A DNA stretch of 64,000 bases from Streptacidiphilus fuscans (lineage in GTDB: Bacteria; Actinomycetota; Actinomycetes; Streptomycetales; Streptomycetaceae). Position 1 is the first letter of the stretch, and each line of letters starts with the position of its first letter. The stretch covers positions 124,001 to 188,000 of the forward strand of contig NZ_JADPRT010000010.1 of the NCBI RefSeq assembly GCF_015690355.1. Direction: 5' to 3'. Shown here piece after piece: positions 47,171 through 56,837 of the stretch. The notes below the pieces were generated by a model. The model was not told the DNA's origin and did not search any database. It was given only the letters and a program-made list of their open reading frames with translations. The position numbers and the translations under genes are program-made.

Positions 47171-48112
47171 TCAGCCCTGGTGGTGTTCTCCGGGGTAGGG
47201 GTACGTGTACTCCGGCTGCTGCGGGTACGCGGCCGGTTCGGCGGAGTAGTCCGGGTACTGCGGGGCGACGGGCTGCGGCTGGTACTGCGCGTACGGGTCC
47301 GGCGTGTAGCCCGCGTAGTTCCCGTAGTCGACGGCGGGCTGGGCGTACTCGCCGGGCTGCGTGTACCCGCCGTACTGGTCGTACTGCGGCTGCGGCTGCT
47401 CGTACTGCTGCTGCCCGTAGTCCGGGTACGTCTGCTGCTGCTCCTGCGGGGCGTACTGCACGTACTGCTCGTACTGGCCGCTCTGCCCGTAAGACGCGTC
47501 CGCGTACGCCTGCTGCTGCGTCGGGTCCGCGGCGGCCGTGTACCCGTCGTACTGCGCGTACGCGGGGGCGTACTCGGGGGTGTACTCCGGCGCGTACTCC
47601 CCGTACGGCACCGGCTGCTCGGGCGCGTAGGCGTACTGCTCGTCGCCGGGGCCGAAGTAGACGCTGTCCTCGGCCGTCGCCACCACCGGTTCACCGCCGG
47701 GCACGCCCGGCTCGCCGCTCGGCAGCGGTTCGACGTCCTCGATCGGGCCGACCTCGCCCACCACCACCGGCTGCGAGAACTCCGCCCCGGCATCGCCGCC
47801 CGCGCCACCGCCGCCGAAGAGCCGTCCGACGACCGGGACCTGCTCGGGCTGCACCAGCACCCAGTACGGCCCGCCGCCCGCCTTGACCGCGCGCGAGGCC
47901 AGGAACTGCCCGGCGCCGAAGCCCAGCACGCCCGCGCCGATCAGCGGCAGCGAGCCGGCGACCACTCCGCCGACCAGTGCCAGGAACCCGAGCAGCGCGA
48001 CGCCGCGCCAGGGCAGCGGCGCACGGCGCTGCAGCAGCAACTCGCCCACCAACCACAGGGCGACCACCGCGAACGCGGCATACAACGCGGTCAGGCCCAC
48101 GGCTTCTCCCAC
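47171..48112 (-). CDS. Membrane protein with long Tyr/Gln/Pro-rich tail
   Basis: 313 residues. Two or three transmembrane helices in the first 70 residues, then a Gly/Val-rich linker and, from about residue 155, a low-complexity cytoplasmic-looking tail of about 155 residues dominated by Tyr, Gln, Pro and Ala (YGEYAPEYTPEYAPAY, YPDYGQQQYEQ). No family function known. GTG start with GGGAGAG upstream. It ends 15 nt from the convergent oxidoreductase gene and lies just downstream of metF. Confidence 0.85.
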   Translation of the reverse strand: MGEAVGLTALYAAFAVVALWLVGELLLQRRAPLPWRGVALLGFLALVGGVVAGSLPLIGAGVLGFGAGQFLASRAVKAGGGPYWVLVQPEQVPVVGRLFGGGGAGGDAGAEFSQPVVVGEVGPIEDVEPLPSGEPGVPGGEPVVATAEDSVYFGPGDEQYAYAPEQPVPYGEYAPEYTPEYAPAYAQYDGYTAAADPTQQQAYADASYGQSGQYEQYVQYAPQEQQQTYPDYGQQQYEQPQPQYDQYGGYTQPGEYAQPAVDYGNYAGYTPDPYAQYQPQPVAPQYPDYSAEPAAYPQQPEYTYPYPGEHHQG

Positions 48113-48184
48113 CGTCTCTCCCGCCCCTGCGGACGGGTGGAGCCACCGTACCGGTTAAAGGTGAGACCAGCGTCAACAAACCTG

Positions 48185-49102
48185 TCAGGCGTGCGGGGTC
48201 AGCCCGAGGTTCTGGTAGATCTCGGAGGTCACGTTCGAGAAGTTCATCGTCATGAAGTGCAGCCCCGGGGTTCCCTCGTCGAGCAGGCGGCGGCACATGT
48301 CCGTCGCGTACTCGATGCCGATCGCGCGCACCGCCGCCGGGTCGTCCTCGTGCGCGAGCATCCGCTCGGACAGCTGCGGCGGGAACCACGCGGTGCTCAG
48401 CGTCGGGATCCGGCGCAGCGAACGGACGCTGGTGACCGGCATGATCTCCGGAATGATCGGCACCTCGCACCCGGCCGCGGCGACCCGGTCGCGGAACCGC
48501 AGGTAGAAGTCGACGTCGAAGAACATCTGGGTGAGCGCGTAGTCCGCGCCCGCGCGCACCTTGGCGACGAAGTGGCGGATGTCGTCGTCCCAGTTGTCCG
48601 ACCGCGGATGCCGCTCGGGGAAGGCCGCGACGCCGACGCAGAAGTCGCCCGACTCCCTGATCAGCTCGACGAGTTCGGACGCGTAGTTGACGCCCTGCGG
48701 GTGCGGCACCCACTCGCCCAGCGGGTCGCCCGGCGGGTCGCCGCGCAGCGCCAGCACGTTGCGGACGCCCTGGTCCGCGTAGTGGCCCAGGATGTTGCGC
48801 AGCTCCGCCACGGTGTGGTCGACCGCGGTCAGGTGGGCGACCGGGGTCAGCGTGGTCTCGGCGGCGATCCGGCCGGTGATGTTGATCGTGCGGCCCCGGG
48901 TCGAGCCGCCGGCACCGTAGGTGACGCAGACGAACGTCGGCGACAGCGCCTCCAGCCGGCGGATCGCCTTCCACAGACCGGCCTCGGCCTCCGGCGTCCG
49001 CGGCGGCATGAACTCGAACGAGTAGGACTTGGCCCCGGACGCCAACAGGTCACGGATGGAGACCGCGCGGTCAGGGCGGGTGCTGGGAGTTCCGAGAGCC
49101 AT
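48185..49102 (-). CDS. metF: Methylenetetrahydrofolate reductase
   Basis: Reduces 5,10-methylene-THF to 5-methyl-THF for methionine synthesis. 305 residues, TIM barrel with [12 protein letters not shown] near residues 28-36, [13 protein letters not shown] and the LRGDPPGD motif are characteristic, as is the ALTQMFFD segment. The ATG has no clear ribosome site; TAACCT lies 6 nt upstream, so it may be nearly leaderless. Divergent from the polyprenyl synthase gene across a 202-nt gap containing repeated GGACA boxes. Confidence 0.96.
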   Translation of the reverse strand: MALGTPSTRPDRAVSIRDLLASGAKSYSFEFMPPRTPEAEAGLWKAIRRLEALSPTFVCVTYGAGGSTRGRTINITGRIAAETTLTPVAHLTAVDHTVAELRNILGHYADQGVRNVLALRGDPPGDPLGEWVPHPQGVNYASELVELIRESGDFCVGVAAFPERHPRSDNWDDDIRHFVAKVRAGADYALTQMFFDVDFYLRFRDRVAAAGCEVPIIPEIMPVTSVRSLRRIPTLSTAWFPPQLSERMLAHEDDPAAVRAIGIEYATDMCRRLLDEGTPGLHFMTMNFSNVTSEIYQNLGLTPHA

Positions 49103-49124
49103 ACCCGTAGGTTATCCACCCTTC

Positions 49125-49173
49125 GGACAAGCAGTGGGACAGTTGTCCATCTGTTGGGACACCTGCGTGGACA
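49125..49173. promoter_or_regulatory. GGACA box array between metF and the polyprenyl synthase
   Basis: GGACA occurs at 49125, 49137, 49157 and 49169 (spacing 12, 20, 12), plus an inverted TGTCC at 49144-49148 making GGACA-GT-TGTCC. The regular spacing suggests an operator array. The last two are also GACAC sites as bound by WhiA-type proteins. The regulator is not identified. Confidence 0.4.
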
Positions 49174-49304
49174 CCCAGGTGAGCGCCGAGGAGGCGCACG
49201 GACGCGCTGCGGACGCACGACCGGCGCGCTGCTCGTACCCCGCTCGGACGTCCGGAGCCACCGGCGCGTTACGCTTTTGGTCCCCGTACCGCTCGGAGTC
49301 CCCG

Positions 49305-50426
49305 GTGTCAATCACTTCGTCCGTCCCCTCGCCGACGTCCGTCGGCAACCCTGTGGACGAGGAGTGGCTGCGGGAGCGGGTCGACCAGGCGCTCTGCGAC
49401 TTCGTCGGCGACCAGGAGCGGACCCTGCTGGCGATCTCGCCGCAGCTCTCCCCCGTCTGCACCACCGTCCGGGACTTCGTCACCGGCGGCGGCAAGCGCC
49501 TGCGCGCCGCCTTCTGCTACTGGGGCTGGCGCGGCGCGGGCGGCTCCCCCGACGAGCCCGGCGCGGTGGCCGCCGCGGCGGCCCTGGAGCTGCTGCAGGC
49601 GAGCGCCCTCGTCCACGACGACCTGATGGACCGCAGCGACACCCGCCGCGGCCTCCCCTCCGTCCACCGCCGCTTCGAGGCGCTCCACGACGCGGAGGGC
49701 TGGCGCGGCGACGCCGGGCAGTACGGCGGCGCGACGGCGATCCTGGTCGGCGACCTGCTGCTGGTCTGGTGCGACGCGCTCTTCGGCGACTCCGGACTGC
49801 CGAGGGACGCCGTGCGGCGCGCGAAGCCGCTCTTCGACCTGATGCGGACCGAGGTGATGGCGGGTCAGTACCTCGACATGCTCGAACCCGCCGCCGCCTG
49901 GACCGAGCCGACGCCGCCGGTGGAGCGGGCCCGCACGGTGATCCACTACAAGTCCGCGAAGTACACGGTGCAGCGCCCCCTCCAGATCGGCGGCCTGCTC
50001 GCGGACGCCCCGGCCGAACTGGTCGCCGCGTACGAGTCGTTCGGCCTCCCCCTGGGCGAGGCGTTCCAGCTCCGCGACGACCTGCTCGGCGTCTACGGCG
50101 ACCCGGCGGTCACCGGAAAGCCCGCCGGGGACGACCTCCGCGAGGGCAAGCGCACCCTGCTCATCGCCGAGGCGAGCGCCGCGCTGGGCGCGGCGGACGC
50201 GCGCTTCCTCGACGACCACCTCGGCGCGCCCGGCCTCGACGCGACCGGCGTCGAACGCCTCCGCGACCTGGTCACCCGCTCCGGCGCGCCCGCGCGCGTG
50301 GAGGCGCGGATCGCTGCGCTCCGCGCCGACGCTCTGACGGCGCTGGCGGCCGCGCCCATCGCGGATCCCACCGCCCGCGCCGTCCTCCACCGCCTCACCG
50401 ACGCGGCAACGGCGCGCAGGCACTAA
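49305..50426 (+). CDS. Polyprenyl diphosphate synthase (GGPP synthase-like)
   Basis: 373 residues. Condenses isopentenyl diphosphate with allylic diphosphates. First Asp-rich motif DDLMD at 105-109 and second motif as LRDDLLGVYGD; GGGKRLRA (61-68) binds IPP. Chain length cannot be fixed from sequence alone; the residues before the first Asp motif (small Ala/Leu) suggest C20 or longer. The GTG at 49305 has GGAG 6-8 nt upstream. Divergent from metF. Confidence 0.92.
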   Translation: MSITSSVPSPTSVGNPVDEEWLRERVDQALCDFVGDQERTLLAISPQLSPVCTTVRDFVTGGGKRLRAAFCYWGWRGAGGSPDEPGAVAAAAALELLQASALVHDDLMDRSDTRRGLPSVHRRFEALHDAEGWRGDAGQYGGATAILVGDLLLVWCDALFGDSGLPRDAVRRAKPLFDLMRTEVMAGQYLDMLEPAAAWTEPTPPVERARTVIHYKSAKYTVQRPLQIGGLLADAPAELVAAYESFGLPLGEAFQLRDDLLGVYGDPAVTGKPAGDDLREGKRTLLIAEASAALGAADARFLDDHLGAPGLDATGVERLRDLVTRSGAPARVEARIAALRADALTALAAAPIADPTARAVLHRLTDAATARRH

Positions 50427-50427
50427 C

Positions 50428-50530
50428 AGGGGCGCGGGGAACTGCGCGAGCAACCACCCTGTGCGGATGGCCCTGCGCGTTGAGGACCGTCCGCATGCCC
50501 GTGGCTTGTCGCGCAGTTCCCCGCGCCCCT
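50428..50530. repeat. Intergenic hairpin repeat, copy 4
   Basis: Perfect outer arms and the GTGGCTTGTCGCGCAG interior; orientation as copy 2. Begins at the stop of the polyprenyl synthase gene and separates it from the convergent thiE. A GCGCCCACGCGGCGGAGCCGC module follows at about 50574, as in the ftsW-murD palindrome. Confidence 0.9.
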
Positions 50531-50603
50531 GAAGAGTTGCAACTGCACGCAGCAGCAAAGGCTGGGCACGTTGCGCCCACGCGGCGGAGCCGCCAGCCGA
50601 CCG

Positions 50604-51260
50604 TCAGTCCCGTTCGCGTACCCGCCGCGCGAGCGACTGCGCTGCCGCGAACGGGTCCGCGGACGCGGTCAGCGCGCGGACGACGACGATGCGGCGGGCG
50701 CCCGCGTCCAGGACCTGGTCGAGGGTGGACTCGTCGATGCCGCCGATGGCGAACCACGGGCGGTCCGTGGTCTGCTTCGCCGCGTACTCGACCAGGCCGA
50801 GGCCCGGGGCGTAGCGGCCCGGCTTCGTCGGGGTGGGCCAGACCGGGCCGGTGCAGAAGTAGTCGATGCCGGGCTCGGTCAGCGCGGTGTCGACCTCAGA
50901 CTCGGCGTGGCAGGAGCGCCCGATGACGATGTCGTCGCCGAGGATCTCGCGGGCGATCCGCACCGGGAGGTCGTCCTGGCCCAGGTGCAGCACGTCCGGG
51001 CGGGCGCCGAAGGCGACGTCCGCGCGGTCGTTGACCGACAGCAGCTTGCCGTGGCGCTCGCACGCCGCCGCGAAGACCTCCAGGGCTTCCAGCTCCTGCT
51101 TCGCCTCCAGGCCCTTGTCACGGAGCTGGACGATGTCGACGCCACCGGCCAGCACCGCGTCGAGGAACTCCGCAAGGTCGCCCTGCTCACGCCGGGCGTC
51201 CGTGCAGAGGTAGAGCCGGGCGTCGGCCAGCGCTTCCCGTGCGGAACGGCCCGTGCTCAC
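50604..51260 (-). CDS. thiE: Thiamine phosphate synthase
   Basis: Joins the pyrimidine and thiazole halves of thiamine. 218 residues, TIM barrel. [17 protein letters not shown], the [10 protein letters not shown] segment, [12 protein letters not shown] (substrate phosphate loop) and FAIGGIDE are family marks. The GTG start overlaps the stop of the Rv2175c homologue as GTGA. It is distant from thiO/thiS at the window end, with catabolic genes in between. Confidence 0.96.
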   Translation of the reverse strand: MSTGRSAREALADARLYLCTDARREQGDLAEFLDAVLAGGVDIVQLRDKGLEAKQELEALEVFAAACERHGKLLSVNDRADVAFGARPDVLHLGQDDLPVRIAREILGDDIVIGRSCHAESEVDTALTEPGIDYFCTGPVWPTPTKPGRYAPGLGLVEYAAKQTTDRPWFAIGGIDESTLDQVLDAGARRIVVVRALTASADPFAAAQSLARRVRERD

Positions 51261-51622
51261 AGAGCCATCGCCTGGGCCCGGCGCTTGACCTCCGTGCCGC
51301 GGTTCTCGTTCAGGGCCTGGGCGGGGGTGCCGGGGAGGGTCGGGTCATCGGTGAAGAGCCACTCCAGGGCCTCCTCCTTGGTGAACCCGCAGTCCTTCAG
51401 CACGGTCAGCGTGCCGACGATGCCCTTGACCGGCCCGTCCTCACCGACGAACGCGGCCGGGATCTGCAGGGCGTTGTTCTCGCCGCGGCGGACCGCCAGG
51501 AGCGTGCCGTCGCTGACCATGTTGCGGACCTTGGTGACCTCGATGCCCCACTTCTCCGAGATGTCGGGGAGGTAGAGCCAGGCCGGAATCAACGCGTCGA
51601 TCTTCGGATCAATCTCACTCAC
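51257..51622 (-). CDS. Rv2175c family DNA-binding protein
   Basis: 121 residues with a winged-helix region ([20 protein letters not shown], then [16 protein letters not shown]). The M. tuberculosis homologue Rv2175c binds DNA and is phosphorylated by a Ser/Thr kinase (PknL). The GTG at 51622 lacks a strong ribosome site. Overlaps thiE by 4 nt, a linkage seen in other actinobacteria. Confidence 0.88.
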   Translation of the reverse strand: MSEIDPKIDALIPAWLYLPDISEKWGIEVTKVRNMVSDGTLLAVRRGENNALQIPAAFVGEDGPVKGIVGTLTVLKDCGFTKEEALEWLFTDDPTLPGTPAQALNENRGTEVKRRAQAMAL

Positions 51623-51668
51623 GTCAACAGACTGCCATCTCCGCAGCCCGGAGCGCACACCCACGGCC

Positions 51669-52592
51669 TCAGGAATCGTCGGAACGGCCCTCCTGCCCGC
51701 CTTCGCGCCCGCCCTCCTGACCGCCTTCGTGCTCGCTGCGTGCCTCCAGCCGGGCGAACCGTTCGTTGAGCTGGCGCACCTCCGACAGCAGTGTGCGGAA
51801 CTGCTCGAGCTGGTGCTGCCGCTCCGCCGCCGCCGCGACCTGGTCGTCCTCACGGCGGGAGAGCTGGACCAGCCAGCTGGAGATCGAGGCGGTGACCAGA
51901 CTCAGCGTCGCCACGCCGGTGATCATCATGATCGAGGCGACGATCTTCCCCATCGTGGTGACCGGCACGTAGTCGCCGTAGCCGACGGTGGCTGCGGTGA
52001 CGATGGCCCACCAGAGCGAGTCACCGTAGGTGAGGATGTTCGCGCCGGGCGCGTTCCGCTCGGCGAGCCACTCCCCGTAGGCGCCGACGATCAGCACCAT
52101 GACGAAGGCCGCGCCGGTGTAGGAGGCGGTCTTGATGTTTCGGTTGCGCCGGATGCCACGGGCCATGACGGCGAAGACGCCGAAGCCGCGCAGCACCCCG
52201 AGCGGCCGGAACATCGGCAGCGCGATCAGCACGATGTCCAGCAGGTGCTCGAAGAAGAACCGTTTCCGCTTCTGGGCCAGGATCAGCTTGACGGTGTAGT
52301 CGGCGCAGAAGAGCGCCCAGATCACACTGTCCGCCACCAAGACAGCGAGCTTGCTGTCCCGACTGAGCTCACTGTCCAGGACGGGCAACAGCATCAACAC
52401 CAGGAAGATGCACCCGAGCACCAGCAACGGCACGGCCGTCGCCCGCCGCCAGCGTTCGAAGCGCTCCCCCTGGTAGGTGAGCCCTTTGACGTGCTCCGGC
52501 GCGCCGGGCTGCGGAGCGGAGGGCCCTGGCGTCGGTTCTGACGGCGGCTCTGTCGGCTCCGGCAGCTGCGGCCCTGACGAACGGTCGAACAT
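51669..52592 (-). CDS. Voltage-gated-like potassium channel
   Basis: About 307 residues. The Pro-rich cytoplasmic start precedes six hydrophobic segments (S1-S6-like). The S4-equivalent has RPLGVLRGFGVFAVMARGIRRNR-type basic residues, and the selectivity filter TVGYGD is at residues 202-207. A coiled coil follows (about 245-290) and a Glu/Gly-repeat tail (GGQEGGREGGQEG). The ATG at 52592 has no ribosome site; an in-frame TTG lies 9 nt further upstream. TAGGGT 9 nt upstream suggests a nearly leaderless start. Confidence 0.92.
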   Translation of the reverse strand: MFDRSSGPQLPEPTEPPSEPTPGPSAPQPGAPEHVKGLTYQGERFERWRRATAVPLLVLGCIFLVLMLLPVLDSELSRDSKLAVLVADSVIWALFCADYTVKLILAQKRKRFFFEHLLDIVLIALPMFRPLGVLRGFGVFAVMARGIRRNRNIKTASYTGAAFVMVLIVGAYGEWLAERNAPGANILTYGDSLWWAIVTAATVGYGDYVPVTTMGKIVASIMMITGVATLSLVTASISSWLVQLSRREDDQVAAAAERQHQLEQFRTLLSEVRQLNERFARLEARSEHEGGQEGGREGGQEGRSDDS

Positions 52593-52637
52593 ATGGGGCA
52601 AACCCTATGTTCTCGACCTCGGTCCAGCACGGCGATC

Positions 52638-53036
52638 TCAGTCCAGTACGGCGATGCCCTCCAGCTCGACCAGCGCCGGGGCGTCCCAGAGGCGGACGAT
52701 CCCGATCAGCGCCATCGCCGGGTACTCGCGCCCGGCCCGGGCCCGCCAGATGTGGCCGATCTCGGCGGCGTGCGCGCGGTACTCCTCCGGGTCGGTCGTG
52801 TAGACCGTCAGCCGGGCCAGGTGCTCCGGGCCGCCGCCCGCCGCCGTCAGCGCGGTGAGCAGGTTGGCGAGCGCCTGGTCGAACTGCTCCACGATGTCCT
52901 TGCCGACGATCGCGCCGTGCTCGTCCAGCGCCGTCTGGCCGGCCAGGAAGACCAGCGTGCCGCCGGTCGCGGTGACGGCGTGGCTGAAGCCGCTGGCCGG
53001 GGCCAGCTCGGGCGGGTTGATCCGATGCAGCGTCAT
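52638..53036 (-). CDS. RidA/YjgF family protein (variant active site)
   Basis: 132 residues, Rid (YjgF/YER057c/UK114) fold. RidA members hydrolyse imines/enamines. Here the residue matching the key arginine of RidA (E. coli Arg105, in YPARS) is methionine (YPAMA), so it belongs to a Rid subgroup without the canonical deaminase residue. The ATG has GGAGGAG 7 nt upstream and overlaps the SDR stop by 4 nt. Last gene of the ACAD-SDR-Rid operon in the aromatic-CoA cluster. Confidence 0.88.
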   Translation of the reverse strand: MTLHRINPPELAPASGFSHAVTATGGTLVFLAGQTALDEHGAIVGKDIVEQFDQALANLLTALTAAGGGPEHLARLTVYTTDPEEYRAHAAEIGHIWRARAGREYPAMALIGIVRLWDAPALVELEGIAVLD

Positions 53037-53800
53037 GACTGGACTCCTCCTCCGTCGACGGTGACAGCCTGGCCGTTGAGGGCCTCCTGATCCAGCAGCA
53101 GCCGGACCACGGCGGCGACCTCCTCCGGACGGATCAGCCGCCCGATCGGCTGCATCCGGGCCAGCGCGGCGCGGGCCTCGTCCTCGGTACGGCCGGTGCG
53201 GGCGACGATCGCGGCGACCGTCGCGTCGGTCATCGGCGTGTCCACGTAGCCGGGGCAGACGGCGTTGACGGTCACCCCGCTCCCGGCCAGCTCCGCCGCG
53301 GCCGAGCGGACCAGTCCCAGCACGCCGTGCTTGGCGGCGGTGTAGGCGGCGATGTACGGCGCGCCGACCTTGGCCGCCGTCGAGGCGACCACCACGACCC
53401 GACCCCACCCCGCCGCCCGCATCGGCGGCAGCGCGCGGCGCAGGCAGCGGAACGGCGCGGTCAGGTTCAGCGCGAGCTGGGCCTCCCACAGCTCGTCCGT
53501 CGTCTCGGTCAGCTTCGCCGACGCCCCCGCACCGGCCGCGCAGACCAGCACCTCGGCCGGACCCCACTCCGCCTCGACCCGCCCGAAGAGCTCGTCGGCC
53601 GCGCCGGGCGCGGTCACGTCCAGGGGGACGGTCAGCACCGGGCCCGGCAGCGCCTTGGCCGCGTGCTCCAGCGCCTCCGCGTCCCGGGCGGCGAGGACGA
53701 CGCGGTGACCGGCAGCGGAGAGGTCGGCGGCGACGGCCGCACCGATGCCCCGGCTGCCGCCGGTGACGACCGCGATCCGGTTGATCCGATCGGCGCTCAT
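53033..53800 (-). CDS. Short-chain dehydrogenase/reductase
   Basis: 255 residues, classical SDR. Cofactor loop TGGSRGIG at 13-20, catalytic S140, Y153 and K157 (YTAAK), and PGYVDTPM after the active site. In this operon it most likely oxidises a 3-hydroxyacyl-CoA intermediate of ring-derived beta-oxidation. Overlaps both neighbours by 4 nt, so the three genes are translationally coupled. Confidence 0.9.
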   Translation of the reverse strand: MSADRINRIAVVTGGSRGIGAAVAADLSAAGHRVVLAARDAEALEHAAKALPGPVLTVPLDVTAPGAADELFGRVEAEWGPAEVLVCAAGAGASAKLTETTDELWEAQLALNLTAPFRCLRRALPPMRAAGWGRVVVVASTAAKVGAPYIAAYTAAKHGVLGLVRSAAAELAGSGVTVNAVCPGYVDTPMTDATVAAIVARTGRTEDEARAALARMQPIGRLIRPEEVAAVVRLLLDQEALNGQAVTVDGGGVQS

Positions 53801-55035
53801 GCGTAGAGCTCCCTGGCGATGATCGACAGCTGCACCTCGGACGCGCCCTCGTAGATCCGGGGTGCGCGGACCTCGCGGTAGAGCTGCTCCAGCAGGTGGC
53901 CGCGTTGCAGCGCCCGCGCGCCGTGGATCTGGACCGCCGAGTCGACGACGTACTGCGCCGCCTCGGTGGCGAACAGCTTGGCCATCGCGGCGCGTGCGGT
54001 CGGGCCGTCCAGGCCGGTGACGCGCGCGCCGTCTCCGCCGCCCTCCGCCTGCTGCGCGTCGTAGGCGCTCGCGGCGGAGAGGACCAGTAGCCGGGCGGCC
54101 TCGGTGCGGGTGGCCATCTCGGCGAGCCGGTGGCCGACCGCCTGGAGGTCGCGCAGCGGACCGCCGAAGGCCTGGCGGCTGCCCGCGTGCGCGACGGCCG
54201 CGTCCAGCGCGGCCTGGGCCATGCCGACGGCGAAGGCGCCGACGCTGGGCCGGAACAGGTCGAGCGTGCGCATCGCCACCCGGAAGCCGCGACCGACCTC
54301 GCCGAGCACGTCCTCCGGACCGACCGGGACGCCGTCGAAGAGGAGACGACCGATGGGGTGCGGCGAGATCATGTCCAGCCGCTCGCCGGTCAGCCCCGGA
54401 CGGTCCGCCGGGACCAGGAACGCGGTGACGCCCCGCGCGCCGGACTCCGGGCCGGTGCGGGCGAAGACCGTGTAGAAGTCGGCCTCGGGGGCGTTGGAGA
54501 TCCAGCACTTCTCGCCGTGCAGCAGCCAGCCGCCCGCGCCCTGGCCGTCCTGCGGTTCCGCAGCGAGCGCCAGCTCGCCCGCGTCCGAGCCCGCGCCCGG
54601 CTCGGAGAGCGCGAACGCGGCGACCGCGCGTCCTGCCGCGACCTCCGGCAGCCAGCGCGCGATCTGCGCTTCGGTGCCGCTCTGCAGCACCGGGTAGGCG
54701 CCGAGCCCCTGGAGCGCGAGGGCGGTCTCCGCCTCGGTGCAGACCTGCGCGAGCGACTCGCGCAGCAGGCAGAGGTCCAGTGCGGCGGCCTGCCGCAGGC
54801 CGCCGTCGGCGCCGGCCGCCGAACCGATGCCCGGGAAGAGCCGGGCGAGCAGGCCGAGCCGTCCCATCTCCTCCAGCAGCGGGCGGTTCACGCGTCCCGC
54901 ATCGCCTCCCGCCTCGCCCTCGGCCGCCTCGGCCGCGCCGTGCGCGAGCGGCAGCAGCCGCTCGGCGGCGACCGACCGCACCCAGGCGCAGTACTCGCGC
55001 TGGCCCTTGTCCAGCGCGAACGCCGTCGTCGTCAT
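53797..55035 (-). CDS. Acyl-CoA dehydrogenase
   Basis: 412 residues. FAD-dependent acyl-CoA dehydrogenase fold: [17 protein letters not shown] region, [15 protein letters not shown], and the C-terminal [20 protein letters not shown] containing the probable catalytic Glu. GGAGGG lies upstream of the ATG at 55035. First gene of the leftward operon, divergent from the CoA ligase. Likely acts on a reduced or ring-opened acyl-CoA in the aromatic pathway. Confidence 0.92.
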   Translation of the reverse strand: MTTTAFALDKGQREYCAWVRSVAAERLLPLAHGAAEAAEGEAGGDAGRVNRPLLEEMGRLGLLARLFPGIGSAAGADGGLRQAAALDLCLLRESLAQVCTEAETALALQGLGAYPVLQSGTEAQIARWLPEVAAGRAVAAFALSEPGAGSDAGELALAAEPQDGQGAGGWLLHGEKCWISNAPEADFYTVFARTGPESGARGVTAFLVPADRPGLTGERLDMISPHPIGRLLFDGVPVGPEDVLGEVGRGFRVAMRTLDLFRPSVGAFAVGMAQAALDAAVAHAGSRQAFGGPLRDLQAVGHRLAEMATRTEAARLLVLSAASAYDAQQAEGGGDGARVTGLDGPTARAAMAKLFATEAAQYVVDSAVQIHGARALQRGHLLEQLYREVRAPRIYEGASEVQLSIIARELYA

Positions 55036-55088
55036 CGCGCGCTCCCTCCTGACCGGGTCACCCCTCACCCCATTCATATCGCGGATGG

Positions 55089-55116
55089 TTGACTGCCGTC
55101 ACCAACGCGCTAGCCT
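55089..55116 (+). promoter_or_regulatory. Promoter of the aromatic CoA ligase gene
   Basis: TTGACT (55089-55094) and TAGCCT (55111-55116) are 16 nt apart. It lies in the 150-nt divergent gap between the acyl-CoA dehydrogenase and CoA ligase genes. GTTG-N11-CAAC (55088-55106) overlaps the -35 and spacer and may be a regulator site, possibly for the PaaX-type protein encoded downstream. Confidence 0.5.
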
Positions 55117-55185
55117 GAATCCGGATCGAGCCACCCGGCCCACCCGGTCCCAGTCGAGGTTCAAGGTGAGGGGGAACCACCCGCC

Positions 55186-56820
55186 ATGCACCTGCTCCCC
55201 TCCGCGCACGTCGACACCTTCGCGCGCGACCATCTCCCGCCCGCCGACGAGTGGCCGGAGCTGCACTTCGACCTGCCGGAGCTGCACTATCCCGACCGGC
55301 TCAACTGCGGCGCGGAACTGCTCGACGCCACGATCGCCGCGCTCGGCCCCGACCGGCCCTGCCTGCGCACCGAGGACGGCGAGGTCTGGAGCTACGGCGA
55401 GCTGCGTGCCCGCACCGACCGGATCGCCCGCGTCCTGACCGAGGACCTCGGCGTCGTGCCGGGCAACCGGGTGCTGCTGCGTGGCACCACCACACCCTGG
55501 CTGGTGGCCTGCTGGCTGGCCGTCATGAAGGCGGGCGCGGTCGCCGTCACGGTCCTGGCCGCGCAGCGGCGTACCGAGCTGGCGACGATGGTCGAGATCG
55601 CCCAGGTCAGCCACGCGCTCTGCGACGCCCGCGCGCTGGAGGAGTTGGCGGCCGTGGGCGCGGCGGGGCTCCGGATCACCCCCTACGGCGGCGACGGCCC
55701 CGACGACCTGCTGACGCTGGCCGCCGCACAGCCGGACACGCCTTTCCCGGCCGTCGCCACCTCCGCCGACGACGTCGCGCTGATCGCCTTCACCTCCGGC
55801 ACCACAGGGCGTCCCAAGGGCTGCATGCACTTCCACCGGGACGTGCTGGCCATCGCCGACACCTTCTCCGCGCACGTGCTGCGGCCCGAGCCCGACGACG
55901 TCTTCGCCGGAACGCCGCCGCTGGGCTTCACCTTCGGGCTCGGCGGGCTGGTGATCTTCCCGATGCGGGTCGGGGCCTCGGCGCTGCTGCTGGAGCAGCC
56001 GTCGCCGAAGACGCTCCCCGCCGCGATCGCACGCCATCGGGTCAGCGTCCTGTTCACCGCGCCGACGGCCTACCGCGCGCTGCTGGACGGGGCGGACTCC
56101 GGCTCCGGCGCCGCCGACCTCTCGTCGCTGCGCCGCTGCGTCTCCGCCGGGGAGAACCTGCCCGCCGCGACCTGGCAGGCCTGGTACGACCGGACCGGGC
56201 TGCCGCTGATCAACGGCATCGGGGCGACGGAGATGCTGCACATCTTCATCTCCGCCGCCGACGGGGACGCCCGACCCGGCGTCACCGGTGTGGCCGTGCC
56301 CGGCTTCCGCGCCCATGTGGTCGACCCGGCGACCGGCGCGGAGGTGCCCGACGGCACCCCCGGCCTGCTGGCCGTCCAGGGCCCGACCGGCTGCCGCTAC
56401 CTGGACGACCCGCGTCAGCACGCCTACGTGCGCGACGGCTGGAACCTGACCGGCGACACCTACGTGCGCGACGCGGAGGGCCGGTTCCGCTACCAGGCCC
56501 GCGCCGACGACATGATCATCTCGGCGGGCTACAACATCGCCGGCCCCGAGGTCGAGGAGGCCCTGCTGCGCCACCCCGACGTGCGGGAGGCGGCCGTCAT
56601 CGGCGTCCCGGACGAGCAGCGCGGTCAGATAGTGAAGGCCTTCGTGGTGCTGGCGGAGGGCGTCCCCGCCGACGAGGGCACGGTCAAGGCGTTGCAGGAC
56701 TTCGTGAAGTCCACCATCAGCGCCTACAAGTACCCCCGCGCCGTCGAGTTCCGCGAGGCGCTGCCACGCACCCCCACCGGCAAGCTCCAGCGGTTCCGCC
56801 TGCGCGGACCCGATCTCTAG
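55186..56820 (+). CDS. Aryl-CoA ligase, probably 2-aminobenzoate-CoA ligase
   Basis: 544 residues, ANL superfamily. Phosphate-binding FTSGTTGRPKG at 202-212, the GATEM motif, and the catalytic C-terminal lysine K533 (TPTGKLQRF). N-terminal organisation and size match benzoate/2-aminobenzoate-CoA ligases. It would activate the aromatic acid for the CoA-dependent monooxygenase/reductase encoded at 57819-60071. GAGGGGG lies about 11 nt before the ATG. Substrate (2-aminobenzoate versus benzoate or salicylate) is inferred from the cluster. Confidence 0.85.
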   Translation: MHLLPSAHVDTFARDHLPPADEWPELHFDLPELHYPDRLNCGAELLDATIAALGPDRPCLRTEDGEVWSYGELRARTDRIARVLTEDLGVVPGNRVLLRGTTTPWLVACWLAVMKAGAVAVTVLAAQRRTELATMVEIAQVSHALCDARALEELAAVGAAGLRITPYGGDGPDDLLTLAAAQPDTPFPAVATSADDVALIAFTSGTTGRPKGCMHFHRDVLAIADTFSAHVLRPEPDDVFAGTPPLGFTFGLGGLVIFPMRVGASALLLEQPSPKTLPAAIARHRVSVLFTAPTAYRALLDGADSGSGAADLSSLRRCVSAGENLPAATWQAWYDRTGLPLINGIGATEMLHIFISAADGDARPGVTGVAVPGFRAHVVDPATGAEVPDGTPGLLAVQGPTGCRYLDDPRQHAYVRDGWNLTGDTYVRDAEGRFRYQARADDMIISAGYNIAGPEVEEALLRHPDVREAAVIGVPDEQRGQIVKAFVVLAEGVPADEGTVKALQDFVKSTISAYKYPRAVEFREALPRTPTGKLQRFRLRGPDL

Positions 56821-56837
56821 ATCTCTAAAGTGACCGT

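Noticed and set aside
49103-49304. SAM or B12 riboswitch before metF
   Set aside because: None of the conserved core segments of those riboswitches is visible; the metF start appears almost leaderless.
46046-50926. 1626-codon plus-strand frame
   Set aside because: Runs out of frame through the oxidoreductase gene, antisense through the Tyr/Gln protein and metF, and through a hairpin repeat; no domain seen.
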